From JANQMY01 sp965227095 (lineage in GTDB: Bacteria; Pseudomonadota; Alphaproteobacteria; JANQMY01), in assembly GCA_965227095.1 (NCBI GenBank), contig CBDDFL010000002.1:992001-1056000 (forward strand): a DNA stretch of 64,000 bases, given 5' to 3'. Shown here one piece after another: positions 34,748-43,664 of this stretch (position 1 is the first letter of the stretch; the number at the start of each line of letters is the position of its first letter). Below the pieces are notes generated by a model. It was not told the DNA's origin. It did not search any database and was given only the letters and a program-made list of their open reading frames with translations. Made by a program: the position numbers and the translations under genes.

Positions 34748-36424
34748 TTGGGCGCCCCCTGCAAAGAAGCCATCGATGCGGGTGAATACAGTGTCAATGA
34801 ATTGGTGGCCCTGTCGCATTTGGATATTCCAGGCCTCGACATTGAAGGTGAGGGTGCGTTCGACCGGGAAGCGTTGGCCAACATCACGTTGGCCCCGCCG
34901 ACAGACGCCGAAATCCTACAGCCGGAACATCTCGGCCCCGGCCTGTTGAACTTTGTGGAAATTCCCAAACCGCCGGAAGAATTGGACGCTCTGTTGCGCG
35001 GGGACATCGACCCGGAACTCTATGGCCGGCATGTCCATGACCAAGGCGGCACGCCGGAACAAATGAGCGTGCCGGTGGACGATCTGCGTAATCAACTGCC
35101 GACACGCATGCCGGACGGCCCCGCGCCTGCGCCCGCGTCTTTAACCCAAGCATGGAACCCGCTAGCCACGCCTTTGGATAGGGTGTCCAGGTCACATCCG
35201 TCGGATCCGCGCATAGCTACCAACGACCTCGCCGTGCCGCCAGGCGCCGCAATCCGTCATGGTACGAATGAACGTCAAGGAGGCGTTCCTCAGCAGGGGG
35301 CGCCATACCCGCCGACCACTGGCGACCCCATCGCCGACCGCGCGATCCAACTGACGCAAGGCCAGTTTCAGCAGCCCAACGTCCTGCCCACCGGCCAATT
35401 CGACCACGCCGGGTTCGGGCAACAAGCGATCCGAGAGACATTGGCGAGGTTGACGGGGCAGCGAATTGATCGTCAACGACTGAGTGTGGAGAACCTAGAT
35501 CATTCATTGGCTCGGTCGAATTTTCCGGAGTTACTTGGTGGCAAAGAAGGGAACAAAGTTGCTCAAGATGCGATGCAGTCAGCTGGATTTCTTGATCGTA
35601 TAGGGCAACTTTTCGGTAGTGGTGAAACACAGACTGACGAACCGCAAGGACTAAGTGATGATGATCGCGTAATACTACAAAAGCTACATGATCATCCAGA
35701 TACCACAGAAACGGAAAAACGCATTCTCAAGCGCCTGATTGAAAGTGGGCGTCCTGTCAAGAGAGCGAAAGATCCAGAGAATCGTGATTTAGAGTCTGCG
35801 TTTATTCCCGGACGGATCGACCCTGAAACTGGGGAGGTGGAACGTGTTGAAAGGGAAGACTATGATGTTATCGCATACATCTTGGCGGATCGCGTGGTTA
35901 AAAACGTTAGTCGCAGAAGCAGAATTTCAATGGATGATCCAAAAGGACGTGACCCGAGAGACGGTACGGATGGCAATGCCGCTCTTACAATTGCTAAACC
36001 AGAACCTCGTGGAGGCGAAATTGAGTTATTGATTGCGCGACTTAACAGAACAGAACGGAAATCTACCGTTCCTCATGAAGTTGGCCACTTGATCGATTTC
36101 CGATCGGAAGAAAACCCAACTGAAAATTCACGAGACGGTCTACTTTCGGATCCGGAAGTGCAGGAGAAGTTGATAGAGATCTCGAAAGCGCATAGGGGCC
36201 GAATTGAAGATTATGAAAGAAAGAATCGTCTTAGCTCCCGCGAATTACTTGCGGATGCGTTCGCGATGTATATGAAAGATCCAGAAGAATTTAAGAAGAA
36301 GTGGCCAAAAATTGCACGTATGTTGCGTGATCTTGTGAATGATGATCCTATACTTGGACGTGTAATTACCTTCGCGCGCAAGGAAGAGGGAAATGAGAGT
36401 CAGGGGTCAATATCTTTCGCTTAG
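34748..36424 (+). CDS. Effector B: shared leader (5' damaged) with HEVGH metallopeptidase domain
   Basis: 558 residues from TTG 34748. The natural ATG with ribosome-binding site is at 34690, but compared with D the DNA has lost 113 bases between the two, putting ATG and body in different frames. Expression is therefore doubtful. The leader (KEAIDAGEYSVNELVALSHL, then DIPGLDIEGEG and EIPKPPEELDALLRGDIDPE) runs to IRETLARLTGQ at 35461. After that a new AT-richer domain ends in a zincin: HEVGH at about residues 443-447 and SRELLADAFAMY about 50 residues later, giving HExxH plus a distal Glu. The Sel1-repeat gene overlaps its 3' end by 32 bases. Confidence 0.65.
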   Translation: MGAPCKEAIDAGEYSVNELVALSHLDIPGLDIEGEGAFDREALANITLAPPTDAEILQPEHLGPGLLNFVEIPKPPEELDALLRGDIDPELYGRHVHDQGGTPEQMSVPVDDLRNQLPTRMPDGPAPAPASLTQAWNPLATPLDRVSRSHPSDPRIATNDLAVPPGAAIRHGTNERQGGVPQQGAPYPPTTGDPIADRAIQLTQGQFQQPNVLPTGQFDHAGFGQQAIRETLARLTGQRIDRQRLSVENLDHSLARSNFPELLGGKEGNKVAQDAMQSAGFLDRIGQLFGSGETQTDEPQGLSDDDRVILQKLHDHPDTTETEKRILKRLIESGRPVKRAKDPENRDLESAFIPGRIDPETGEVERVEREDYDVIAYILADRVVKNVSRRSRISMDDPKGRDPRDGTDGNAALTIAKPEPRGGEIELLIARLNRTERKSTVPHEVGHLIDFRSEENPTENSRDGLLSDPEVQEKLIEISKAHRGRIEDYERKNRLSSRELLADAFAMYMKDPEEFKKKWPKIARMLRDLVNDDPILGRVITFARKEEGNESQGSISFA

Positions 36425-37799
36425 TGAGCATAAGTTCGGGGCATCGACGCTTTTCTGGTGGGTGATACTTAACTTTGCGTTTCTCGCTGATATTGCGTTT
36501 GCAGAACAAAATTCTAAAAAATTCGCTCAATGTCATGATTTGAAGCACCTAACCGCTTATACAGAAAATAATCAGTCTGATGAAGAGGTGATGCTCACGC
36601 CTCCCAAAGATGCCGATGATGAGACGCGGCTTGACTATGCCATTCGGCGCTTAGATGAAGGCGAAAACGCAAAAAAGGAAGCGCTTATCTTACTCGAGTC
36701 ACTTATCAGGTCGGACGACAACGATGTCCGCAACGACGCAATTTACTATCTATCACGACTATATCGATATGATTATCCGACGAAGGAGAATCTTGAGAAG
36801 GCCCTAAACCTCCATCTGAACCGTGCTCTAAACAATACTAACGATTATGACGCGTTCATGGATATCGCAGAAGTGTATGAGCAGGGTATTGGTGTGGAAC
36901 CTGATTTTGAAAGCGCCGGTATGTGGTATTGGCGCGCGAATAATGTTTTCGCAGGCGGTGAACCGGGTTTCAGACTTGCTGAATTGTACCGGCGCAACAG
37001 AATTGGTTCGACTTGGAACGAAGACAGTTATCCGATCTTTTACTATGAGGTTGCAGAAGAACAAGGTGCAGGCAACACGGTGCTGTCAGCGCTATCCGAG
37101 CTTTACCTAAAGGGGCAGGGCGTAAAGCCGGATTCACGCAAGGCCGAAGAGTTGTATGAATTGGCGTACGAAGGAAACGACTTTTTTGCGCAGGTTCGGC
37201 ACGACATATTGACTGCGGCTGACAGTGGGACCTTAAAGTTTCAGAACTGGTCGTTTGCTGAAGCTCGCTCACGCGCTGATGCGGGTGATATTGACGGTTT
37301 GTTTCTGGCAGGGCATTTCTCTGCTATCGGTCGAAAAACAGATCGAGATTTGTTTGCGGCCCACGACTTTTTATCACGAGCATCGTCACTCGGCCACGCA
37401 AAGGCACCATACCTATTGCTCTATATGGAGTATCATCTACTTCCCCGTATGGTACTGCATAACTCGGCTGATGAGTTGCTATTCGTATCGGCCGACAGAG
37501 GATACTGGCGGGCTCAACAATTACTGGGAACATATGTGTCGACTGGTCGATTGGGAGATTTGGATATCAAGTGTGGCACATATTGGTACGAGAAAGGATT
37601 GCTGGGTGAAGCGGAGACGAAAGGGCCCGACGCGGTTTTGAAAGTACAAAAGCGTATCGCATCCGGTGAACCCTATTTCCCTCCACGTTGTACGGAAGAG
37701 CAAATCAAAAATGCAAAAACAGTAATACATTGGGACAGGATAGGGCCATTTGGCACTTGGATTAGTGGGGTAAAATATGACGATTGTGCAGTCTACTGA
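36393..37799 (+). CDS. Secreted Sel1-repeat protein, probable immunity to effector B
   Basis: 468 residues. A hydrophobic segment (about 21-38, ending DIAFAEQ) is a signal peptide. The rest consists of Sel1-like helical repeats, for example VYEQGIGVEPDFESAGMWYW, LYLKGQGVKPDSRKAEELYE and LLGTYVSTGRLGDLD, with conserved Cys near both ends (FAQCHD, LDIKCGTYW, PRCTEEQ). Sel1 proteins act by protein binding, and some serve as immunity proteins to peptidase or lipase effectors. The start codon lies within the end of the effector gene, so the two are coupled. The paralogue at 39707 follows effector C. Confidence 0.65.
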   Translation: MRVRGQYLSLSEHKFGASTLFWWVILNFAFLADIAFAEQNSKKFAQCHDLKHLTAYTENNQSDEEVMLTPPKDADDETRLDYAIRRLDEGENAKKEALILLESLIRSDDNDVRNDAIYYLSRLYRYDYPTKENLEKALNLHLNRALNNTNDYDAFMDIAEVYEQGIGVEPDFESAGMWYWRANNVFAGGEPGFRLAELYRRNRIGSTWNEDSYPIFYYEVAEEQGAGNTVLSALSELYLKGQGVKPDSRKAEELYELAYEGNDFFAQVRHDILTAADSGTLKFQNWSFAEARSRADAGDIDGLFLAGHFSAIGRKTDRDLFAAHDFLSRASSLGHAKAPYLLLYMEYHLLPRMVLHNSADELLFVSADRGYWRAQQLLGTYVSTGRLGDLDIKCGTYWYEKGLLGEAETKGPDAVLKVQKRIASGEPYFPPRCTEEQIKNAKTVIHWDRIGPFGTWISGVKYDDCAVY

Positions 37800-37855
37800 G
37801 AAAATGTCTGCTCGTTCGTTGAATTAGCTCGGTATTTGCCCAATTGGGTAATCTG

Positions 37856-37937
37856 GTTTACCTCTTGCTGTATGAGCACAGCGACCACACTTAAAACCAA
37901 TCTTCAAATCGGCACCTTCGTCATCGCGCCCGGAGGT
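37856..37937 (+). repeat. Remnant 1 of the lyase gene 5' end
   Basis: ATG 37872 begins a segment matching the start of the gene at 46951 (CACACTTAAAACCAA, GGCACCTTCGTCATCGC), about 85% identical over 60 bases by eye. At about 37927-37935 it fuses through GCGCCCGGAGGTG into leader coding DNA of effector C. The frame from this ATG stops at TGA 37953. GGTTTACCTCTTGCTG upstream is shared with remnant 2. Confidence 0.75.
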
Positions 37938-39747
37938 GGAGGTCAATTCGCTTGATCCCCTCCCGGAAGAAGACGACGCCCCCCTTCATGTATCACCGGA
38001 ACAATTGGGCGCCTCCATCAAAGAAGCCATCGATGCGGGTGAATACAGCATCAATGAATTGGTGGCCCTGTCGCATTTGGATATTCCAGGCCTCGACATT
38101 GAAGGTGAGGGTGCATTCGACCGGGAAGCGTTGGCCAACATCACGCTGGCCCCGCCGACAGACGCCGAAATCCGACAGTCGGAGCATATCGGCCCCGGCC
38201 TATTGAACTTTGTGGAAATTCCCAAACCGCCGGAAGAATTGGACGCGCTGTTGCGTGGGGACATCGACCCGGAACTCTATGGCCGGCATGTCCATGGCCA
38301 AGGCGGCACGCCCGAACAGATGGGCGTTCCGGTAGACGATCTGCGCAATCAACTGCCGACGCGCATGCCGGACGGCCCTGCGGTCGCGCCCGCGTCTTTA
38401 ACCCAAGCATGGGATCCTCTGGCCACGCCTTTGGATGGGGTGTCCAGGTCACATCCATCGGATCCGCGCAGGACCACCAGCGACCTTGCCGTGCCGCCGG
38501 GCGCCGCAACCCGTCATGGTACGAATGAACGACAAGGAGGATACCCTCATCAGGGGGCGCCATACCCACCGACCACCGGCGACCCCATCGCCGACCGCGC
38601 GATCCAACTGACGCAAGGCCAGTTCCAGCAACCGAACGTCCTGCCCACCGGCCAATTCGATCATGCCGGATTCGGACAACAGGCAATCCGAGAGACGCTG
38701 GCGAGGCTGACGGGGCAATCGCAAGGGCAAATACGAGGCAGGTCGGATGATGTAGGGGCTGCGCATATTAATAGCGATTGGCGAATGGGGGAATTTAACA
38801 ACTCTGCTAACTTATCTGTCCCCAATTCGGTTCAACACCAACCCCGGCAAAGTCAAGAAGCTGAAGAGCCAGGCAATTTTCTAGACCGAGTGATTTTGTC
38901 GTTTAACGGCGATGATGAAGACGCAGAAAATCAGAGAATGTCCGATGCGGATTTGAAGATGCTGGAGGCTCTAAGAGACGATCCAAGAAGAACGTACGAG
39001 GAAAGAAAATTACTGCAAAGACTAATTGATACTGGATTGGCTCTCAAAGAAACAATAGATCCCGATGATAACTCTCGCACGCTCAAAGCCGCTTTTATTC
39101 CTGGTCGAAAAACGAACTCTGCGGGTGAACAGGAAAGCCTATCACCCGAAGATATAAAGGTCCTTGCTGAGGTATTGGCGACAAGCGTTTCAGAGCTTCC
39201 AAAATCTGAGATGCCTGAGGGTGTAGGCGGAAAGCCTGTTGACGGTGCGGTAATTTCAATGGGGCGCGGAGATCGCGGAAATTATTTGAACTTTTTAGTT
39301 GCTGAAAATCCGGACCATGACAAGGACTTGGTCTACGCGCATGAAACAGGACATGCCGTCGACTATCGATCCCGTAGCAATCCCAATGAGGATACTCGTG
39401 ATTGGATATTAAGGGATAGAGGCCGGCGGAAAGATCTTCTCGAAGCGTCTTATGCTTACAGAGGTGACAAAGAGGAAAAGCTTAGTGCGGATCGAATTAG
39501 GAAGCTCTCGCCCGAACAGCGCCGAAAGTACCGTGAGTATATCGCCTACAGAGAATCGTCGTCTGAACTGTTGGCAGATGCGTTCGCGTACTACATGACA
39601 AAACCTGTAGAGTTTAAGGAGAAATTCCCTGAGTTAGCAAAATTCTTGCGCAGCCTTGTAAATGACGATGAAGTATTAAAAAATGTAATCTCATTGGCAC
39701 GCAAGGATGAGGGGAATGGATATCAGGGGTCAACGTCTTTCGCATAG
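37936..39747 (+). CDS. Effector C: shared leader (5' truncated) with HETGH metallopeptidase domain
   Basis: 603 residues from GTG 37936, the first available start. The normal basic N-terminus (about 34 residues in D and E) is missing because the lyase remnant joins the leader here. The leader then matches D and E to IRETLARLTGQ (38718). The variable part resembles that of B: NPDHDKDLVYAHETGHAVDY (HETGH at about 469-473) and SSELLADAFAYYMTKPVEFK, a zinc peptidase with a distal Glu. A Sel1 gene overlaps the 3' end by 41 bases. B and C appear to be an older duplicated pair. Confidence 0.7.
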   Translation: MEVNSLDPLPEEDDAPLHVSPEQLGASIKEAIDAGEYSINELVALSHLDIPGLDIEGEGAFDREALANITLAPPTDAEIRQSEHIGPGLLNFVEIPKPPEELDALLRGDIDPELYGRHVHGQGGTPEQMGVPVDDLRNQLPTRMPDGPAVAPASLTQAWDPLATPLDGVSRSHPSDPRRTTSDLAVPPGAATRHGTNERQGGYPHQGAPYPPTTGDPIADRAIQLTQGQFQQPNVLPTGQFDHAGFGQQAIRETLARLTGQSQGQIRGRSDDVGAAHINSDWRMGEFNNSANLSVPNSVQHQPRQSQEAEEPGNFLDRVILSFNGDDEDAENQRMSDADLKMLEALRDDPRRTYEERKLLQRLIDTGLALKETIDPDDNSRTLKAAFIPGRKTNSAGEQESLSPEDIKVLAEVLATSVSELPKSEMPEGVGGKPVDGAVISMGRGDRGNYLNFLVAENPDHDKDLVYAHETGHAVDYRSRSNPNEDTRDWILRDRGRRKDLLEASYAYRGDKEEKLSADRIRKLSPEQRRKYREYIAYRESSSELLADAFAYYMTKPVEFKEKFPELAKFLRSLVNDDEVLKNVISLARKDEGNGYQGSTSFA

Positions 39748-41161
39748 AGAACGTAAGCGGGAGCCATTTTCCATTGTCTGTCGGGCGCTACTCAGTTTAT
39801 TGGCTTTCGTTGGAATTGCGGTGGCTGAACAAGTTCCCGAAGAATTTGCCCAATGTCACGATTTTGAACATCTCACTAATCATACGGGAGATGATCAGAC
39901 TGATGACGAGGTGATGCTCACGCTTCCGGAAAATCCAGATGATGAGATGCTGTTTGGTTATGCCCTTCAACTAATGGACAACAGCGATGCCGGAAAGAAG
40001 GAAGCTCTTCGCCTTTTCGAGTCACTTACCAAATCTGACGACGAGGACATTCGCAAAAACGCTATTTTTTATCTGTCGCGTTTGTATCGATATGATTTTC
40101 CGACCAAGGAGAACCATGAGAAGGCACTAAGTCTCTATCTGACGCTCGCTCTGCAGGGCGATGATAGCTACGATGCATTCATGGACGTTGCCGAAATGTA
40201 TGAACGGGGAATTGGCACGGAACCCGACTTTGAGAGTGCAGGCATGTGGTATTGGCGTGCCAATAATGTTTCCGCTGGGGGTGAACCGGCGTTCCGGCTT
40301 GCAGAGTTGTACCGGCGCAACAAGATTGGGTCGACTTGGATTGAGGAGAATTATGCGACCTTCTATTACGAAGTTGCCCAAGAAAAAGGTGCGGGCAATA
40401 CAGTGCTGTCTGCACTGGCCGAACAGTACCTAAAAGGACGTGGTGTTGCCGTGGAACCTCAGAAGGCGAAAGAGTTGTTTGAGCTAGCGCTCAATAAGAA
40501 TGACTTTTTCGCGCAAGTACGGCATGACATTTTGCTTGCAGCAGATAGTGGGACACTCAAATTTCAGAATTGGACGTTTGCGGATGCTCAATCACGCGCT
40601 GATGCGGATGATGTCGATGGTCTGTTTCTGGCAGGTCTGTTCTCTGCTATCGGTCGTAAGACCAATCGCGATTTATTTGCTGCTCACCATTGGTTGGAGC
40701 AGGCGTCCTCGCAGGGCCATGCGATGGCACCTTATCTGTTGCTTTATATGAGGGCTCATCGGCTCCCCAGATTGCCACTGGATGCCCCGATTTATGAGAA
40801 AATTTTCCCGCTGATACTTGATGATACAGCTTATAAGTTGCTTCTCATATCGGCCGACAGGGGGTACTGGCGCGCTCAACACTTACTAGGAATATTTGTG
40901 TCGACCGGAGAATTTGGTGATTTAGATCTTAAATGCGGCACATATTGGTATGAAAAAGGATTGCTCGGTGAAGCGGAGACGAAGGGGCCCGAGGCAGTTT
41001 CAAAAGTGAAAAAGCGTATCGCATCCGGTAAACCCTACTTCCGCCCACGTTGTACAGAGGAGCAAATAAAGAATGCCACAACAGTAACGCATTGGGATGG
41101 AATTGGGCCATTCGGCACTTGGACTGGAGGTGTAATCTATGATGATTGTGCTGCTTACTGA
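39707..41161 (+). CDS. Secreted Sel1-repeat protein, probable immunity to effector C
   Basis: 484 residues, paralogue of the protein at 36393 along its whole length. The signal peptide (about 21-41) ends near VAEQVPEEFAQCHD. Repeats include MYERGIGTEPDFESAGMWYW and YLKGRGVAVEPQKAKELFEL. It has 16 extra residues (LPLDAPIYEKIFPLILDDTA region) compared with that paralogue. The start, MRGMDIRGQ at 39707 or ATG 39716, lies in the effector coding end. Coupling with a metallopeptidase-type effector in both copies supports a cognate pair. Confidence 0.65.
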   Translation: MRGMDIRGQRLSHRERKREPFSIVCRALLSLLAFVGIAVAEQVPEEFAQCHDFEHLTNHTGDDQTDDEVMLTLPENPDDEMLFGYALQLMDNSDAGKKEALRLFESLTKSDDEDIRKNAIFYLSRLYRYDFPTKENHEKALSLYLTLALQGDDSYDAFMDVAEMYERGIGTEPDFESAGMWYWRANNVSAGGEPAFRLAELYRRNKIGSTWIEENYATFYYEVAQEKGAGNTVLSALAEQYLKGRGVAVEPQKAKELFELALNKNDFFAQVRHDILLAADSGTLKFQNWTFADAQSRADADDVDGLFLAGLFSAIGRKTNRDLFAAHHWLEQASSQGHAMAPYLLLYMRAHRLPRLPLDAPIYEKIFPLILDDTAYKLLLISADRGYWRAQHLLGIFVSTGEFGDLDLKCGTYWYEKGLLGEAETKGPEAVSKVKKRIASGKPYFRPRCTEEQIKNATTVTHWDGIGPFGTWTGGVIYDDCAAY

Positions 41162-41220
41162 GCAAACATTTTCTGGTTGGGCTATCTAGACGTTCGTTTG
41201 CGCGATTGTGCAAACTGGTT

Positions 41221-41478
41221 TACCTCTTGCTGCATGAGCACAGTGACCACACTTAAAACCAAACTTCAATATGGCACCTTTCGTTTTTACGCCGGAGGTG
41301 TTTAACAGGCTGTCCGCGCGCAATACACCACGTGTACCCTGCACCTCGCTCTAAATAGTCAGCACAAACCCTAAACAGAATACCCATTTGGTTCCGCGGT
41401 GAGCTGTACGCTTGCCGTGACATTGATGCTGTCTGCGCGTGAGCGCGGGTCCGACCATTAAGATAGAGGAATTTCGTT
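41221..41478 (+). repeat. Junction 2: lyase 5' remnant, shared spacer and scaffold 3' remnant
   Basis: From ATG 41234 to about 41322 the DNA matches the lyase gene start (TTAAAACCAAACTTCA, later GGTGTTTAACAGGCTGTCCG). A spacer of about 120 bases, roughly 80% like that before E, follows. From 41441 the tail of scaffold-like copy 2 (GAGCGCGGGTCCGACCATTA) and its AGAGGAATTTCGTT lead straight into the ATG of effector D. No gene is present. The whole 317-base gap 41162-41478 is made of these parts. Confidence 0.75.
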
Positions 41479-43086
41479 ATGCCCCGACAAACATCAGGTC
41501 CACGCCGCCGCCCCAAGAGTAAGTCCCGCCGCGAAAGAGATCGCGATCATATGGGGGTTGGCCTGGGCCCGCGCCCGGAGGTGGAGATCAATTCGCTTGA
41601 TCCCCTCCCGGAAGAAGACGACGCCCCCCTTCATCTATCACCGGAACAATTGGGCGCCTCCATCAAAGAAGCCATCGATGCGGGTGAATACAGTGTCAAT
41701 GAATTGGTGGCTCTGTCGCATTTGGACATTCCAGGCCTCGACATTGAAGGTGAGGGTGCGTTCGACCGGGAAGCGTTGGCCAACATCACGTTGGCCCCGC
41801 CGACAGACGCCGAAATCCTACAGCCGGAACATCTCGGCCCTGGGCTGTTGAACTTTGTGGAAATCCCCAAACCGCCGGAAGAATTGGACGCGCTGCTGCG
41901 CGGGGACATCGACCCGGAACTTTATGGGCGGCATGGCCCCGGCCAAGGTGGCTCGCCGGAACAGATGGGCGTTCCGGTGGACGATCTGCGCAATCAACTG
42001 CCGACGCGCATGCCGGACGGCCCTGCGGTCGCGCCCGCGCCTTTGACGCAAGCGTGGGATCCGCTGGCCACGCCTTTGGATGGGGTGTCCAGGTCACATC
42101 CATCGGATCCGCGCATAGCTACCAACGACCTCGCCGTGCCGCCGGGCGCCGCAACCCGTCATGGTACGAATGAACGACAAGGAGGATACCCTCATCAGGG
42201 GGCGCCATACCCACCGACCACCGGCGACCCCATCGCCGACCGCGCGATCCAACTGACGCAAGGCCAGTTCCAGCAACCGAACGTCCTGCCCACCGGTGCC
42301 TTCGACCATGCCGGGTTTGGACAACAAACAATCCGAGAGACACTGGCAAGGTTAGGAGTTGAAAAAACCGCTCCTTTAAATCAAACATCGGCTTTGCCTG
42401 TGAACGAATTAACAAGAGAAGATCTGTCTGGCAAATACGCTCCAGTTTTGCCAACAACTGATGGCTCGTCTGCCTCCCAAACAGGCGCATCACTTAATGA
42501 TGGTCGGGAGGGAGAGCGCAAAATTAGGATTTCACAGTGGGACCCCAAAAACTGGCAAACAAATGCGGCTCAGCAAAAGTACAAACGACCGCGAAAAGAC
42601 GATCCGGGCCAGCGATCGATCCAGCTGCCTAAGTTTGGAATAGAAGTGAGAGGACCTGTTGATCAATCTAACCCTAACCTGGACAAAGCCGTTCGAGCGC
42701 TCCTTGTAGTGGGCACAGCTATCGAAAAATACGGCGATAAAGAAATGAAAGACGCTTGGATGGGTGTTAAACAACGAAATGATATTGTTGTTGTTACATA
42801 TAGAAAACCACAAAGACGTTCGGACGGCACGTATATAGAAACGAACACGCGTGCGAGCATAACGAAGGATCACAGGATCACATTCTATCCGCCTGGTTTT
42901 GCGACGGAAGACGGACCGCGGTCAGAATGTGAGGTTGCTACGACAGCCTTGCATGAGGTGCTGCACCGTACAGGGCGATATGAGGAACTCGAGGACAATA
43001 GAGACAGGTTTTCGACAAAAAGGGAATTTGAAGACCATTTGACAGCAGAAGCAAGAAGGTATCTAGAGGAATGGGGTGTTTGCTGA
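41479..43086 (+). CDS. Effector D: complete shared leader with HEVLH metallopeptidase domain
   Basis: 535 residues from ATG 41479, preceded by AGAGGAATTTCGTT. The basic N-terminus (GPRRRPKSKSRRERDRD) is intact. The leader follows through DPLPEEDDAPLHLSPEQLG, the LSHLDIPGL block and a Pro/Gly-rich linker to IRETLARL at 42353. The new C-terminal domain has an AT-richer, different codon feel and contains TTALHEVLHRTGRYEE (HEVLH about 492-496), then HLTAEARRYLEE supplying a possible third Glu. It is unrelated to the peptidase ends of B and C except for the motif. The downstream secreted protein overlaps the stop (TGATG). Confidence 0.75.
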   Translation: MPRQTSGPRRRPKSKSRRERDRDHMGVGLGPRPEVEINSLDPLPEEDDAPLHLSPEQLGASIKEAIDAGEYSVNELVALSHLDIPGLDIEGEGAFDREALANITLAPPTDAEILQPEHLGPGLLNFVEIPKPPEELDALLRGDIDPELYGRHGPGQGGSPEQMGVPVDDLRNQLPTRMPDGPAVAPAPLTQAWDPLATPLDGVSRSHPSDPRIATNDLAVPPGAATRHGTNERQGGYPHQGAPYPPTTGDPIADRAIQLTQGQFQQPNVLPTGAFDHAGFGQQTIRETLARLGVEKTAPLNQTSALPVNELTREDLSGKYAPVLPTTDGSSASQTGASLNDGREGERKIRISQWDPKNWQTNAAQQKYKRPRKDDPGQRSIQLPKFGIEVRGPVDQSNPNLDKAVRALLVVGTAIEKYGDKEMKDAWMGVKQRNDIVVVTYRKPQRRSDGTYIETNTRASITKDHRITFYPPGFATEDGPRSECEVATTALHEVLHRTGRYEELEDNRDRFSTKREFEDHLTAEARRYLEEWGVC

Positions 43087-43664
43087 TGATGTTGAACAGC
43101 TTCTACCGTTTAATGTTCGGAGTCTGTCTTGTCGTTTCCTACAGTCCGCAACTTTATGCTGGTGAAGTCACCGAAGAGTTGCGGTCCATATACGTTTCGG
43201 TGAACCCACCCGTTAGAGGCTTTGGCGTGCTGAGCAATGATGGCAAAGGCGAGATTTTTTACGATGAAGCGGTTCGGCCCGGTGAGGTAAGTACCCGCCA
43301 GGCAACTGATTTCCATTTCTTTAGATTCGATGATCCGGAAGGGTTTCAGTTTGCGTTTCCAGCCGACAAAGTGAATGGCATTGACCAGTGGATGTTCCGG
43401 GACTGCACCTACGTGGTTATTGATCAATCGTTTGATGTCTATGAAGGTGGTCGAGAAAAGGAAACCAAAACCACACAGTTCTTAATTCAAAGTGATTGTG
43501 CGTTTAGCAGAGTTCGGTCTCATTTCCTCTACAGTAGGGCAAATGGGTTAAGAGCTTTCACGCTGAGTAGACACTCGAAGAACGGCCAGATGGAACCATA
43601 TGACTCTTTTATATTAGGTACAGAAATCGGTTTTGGCACCGAGTCGGTATTCAATAATGAATGA
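43086..43664 (+). CDS. Secreted protein, probable immunity to effector D (first of two paralogues)
   Basis: 192 residues from ATG 43086 (ATG 43071 adds five). A signal peptide (about 4-25) ends SPQLYAGEV. It is not a known family to me. Conserved with the next gene: FHFFRFDDPEGFQFAFP, a following Cys-Tyr pair (DCTYVVID), a second Cys before a beta segment (SDCAFSRV) and LGTEIGFG. Start-stop overlap with effector D implies coupling. Confidence 0.6.
   Translation: MMLNSFYRLMFGVCLVVSYSPQLYAGEVTEELRSIYVSVNPPVRGFGVLSNDGKGEIFYDEAVRPGEVSTRQATDFHFFRFDDPEGFQFAFPADKVNGIDQWMFRDCTYVVIDQSFDVYEGGREKETKTTQFLIQSDCAFSRVRSHFLYSRANGLRAFTLSRHSKNGQMEPYDSFILGTEIGFGTESVFNNE

Noticed and set aside
37872..37953. A short fusion gene starting at the lyase remnant ATG before effector C
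   Set aside because: The frame ends at TGA after 26 codons and is out of phase with the leader, so it is a junction relic.
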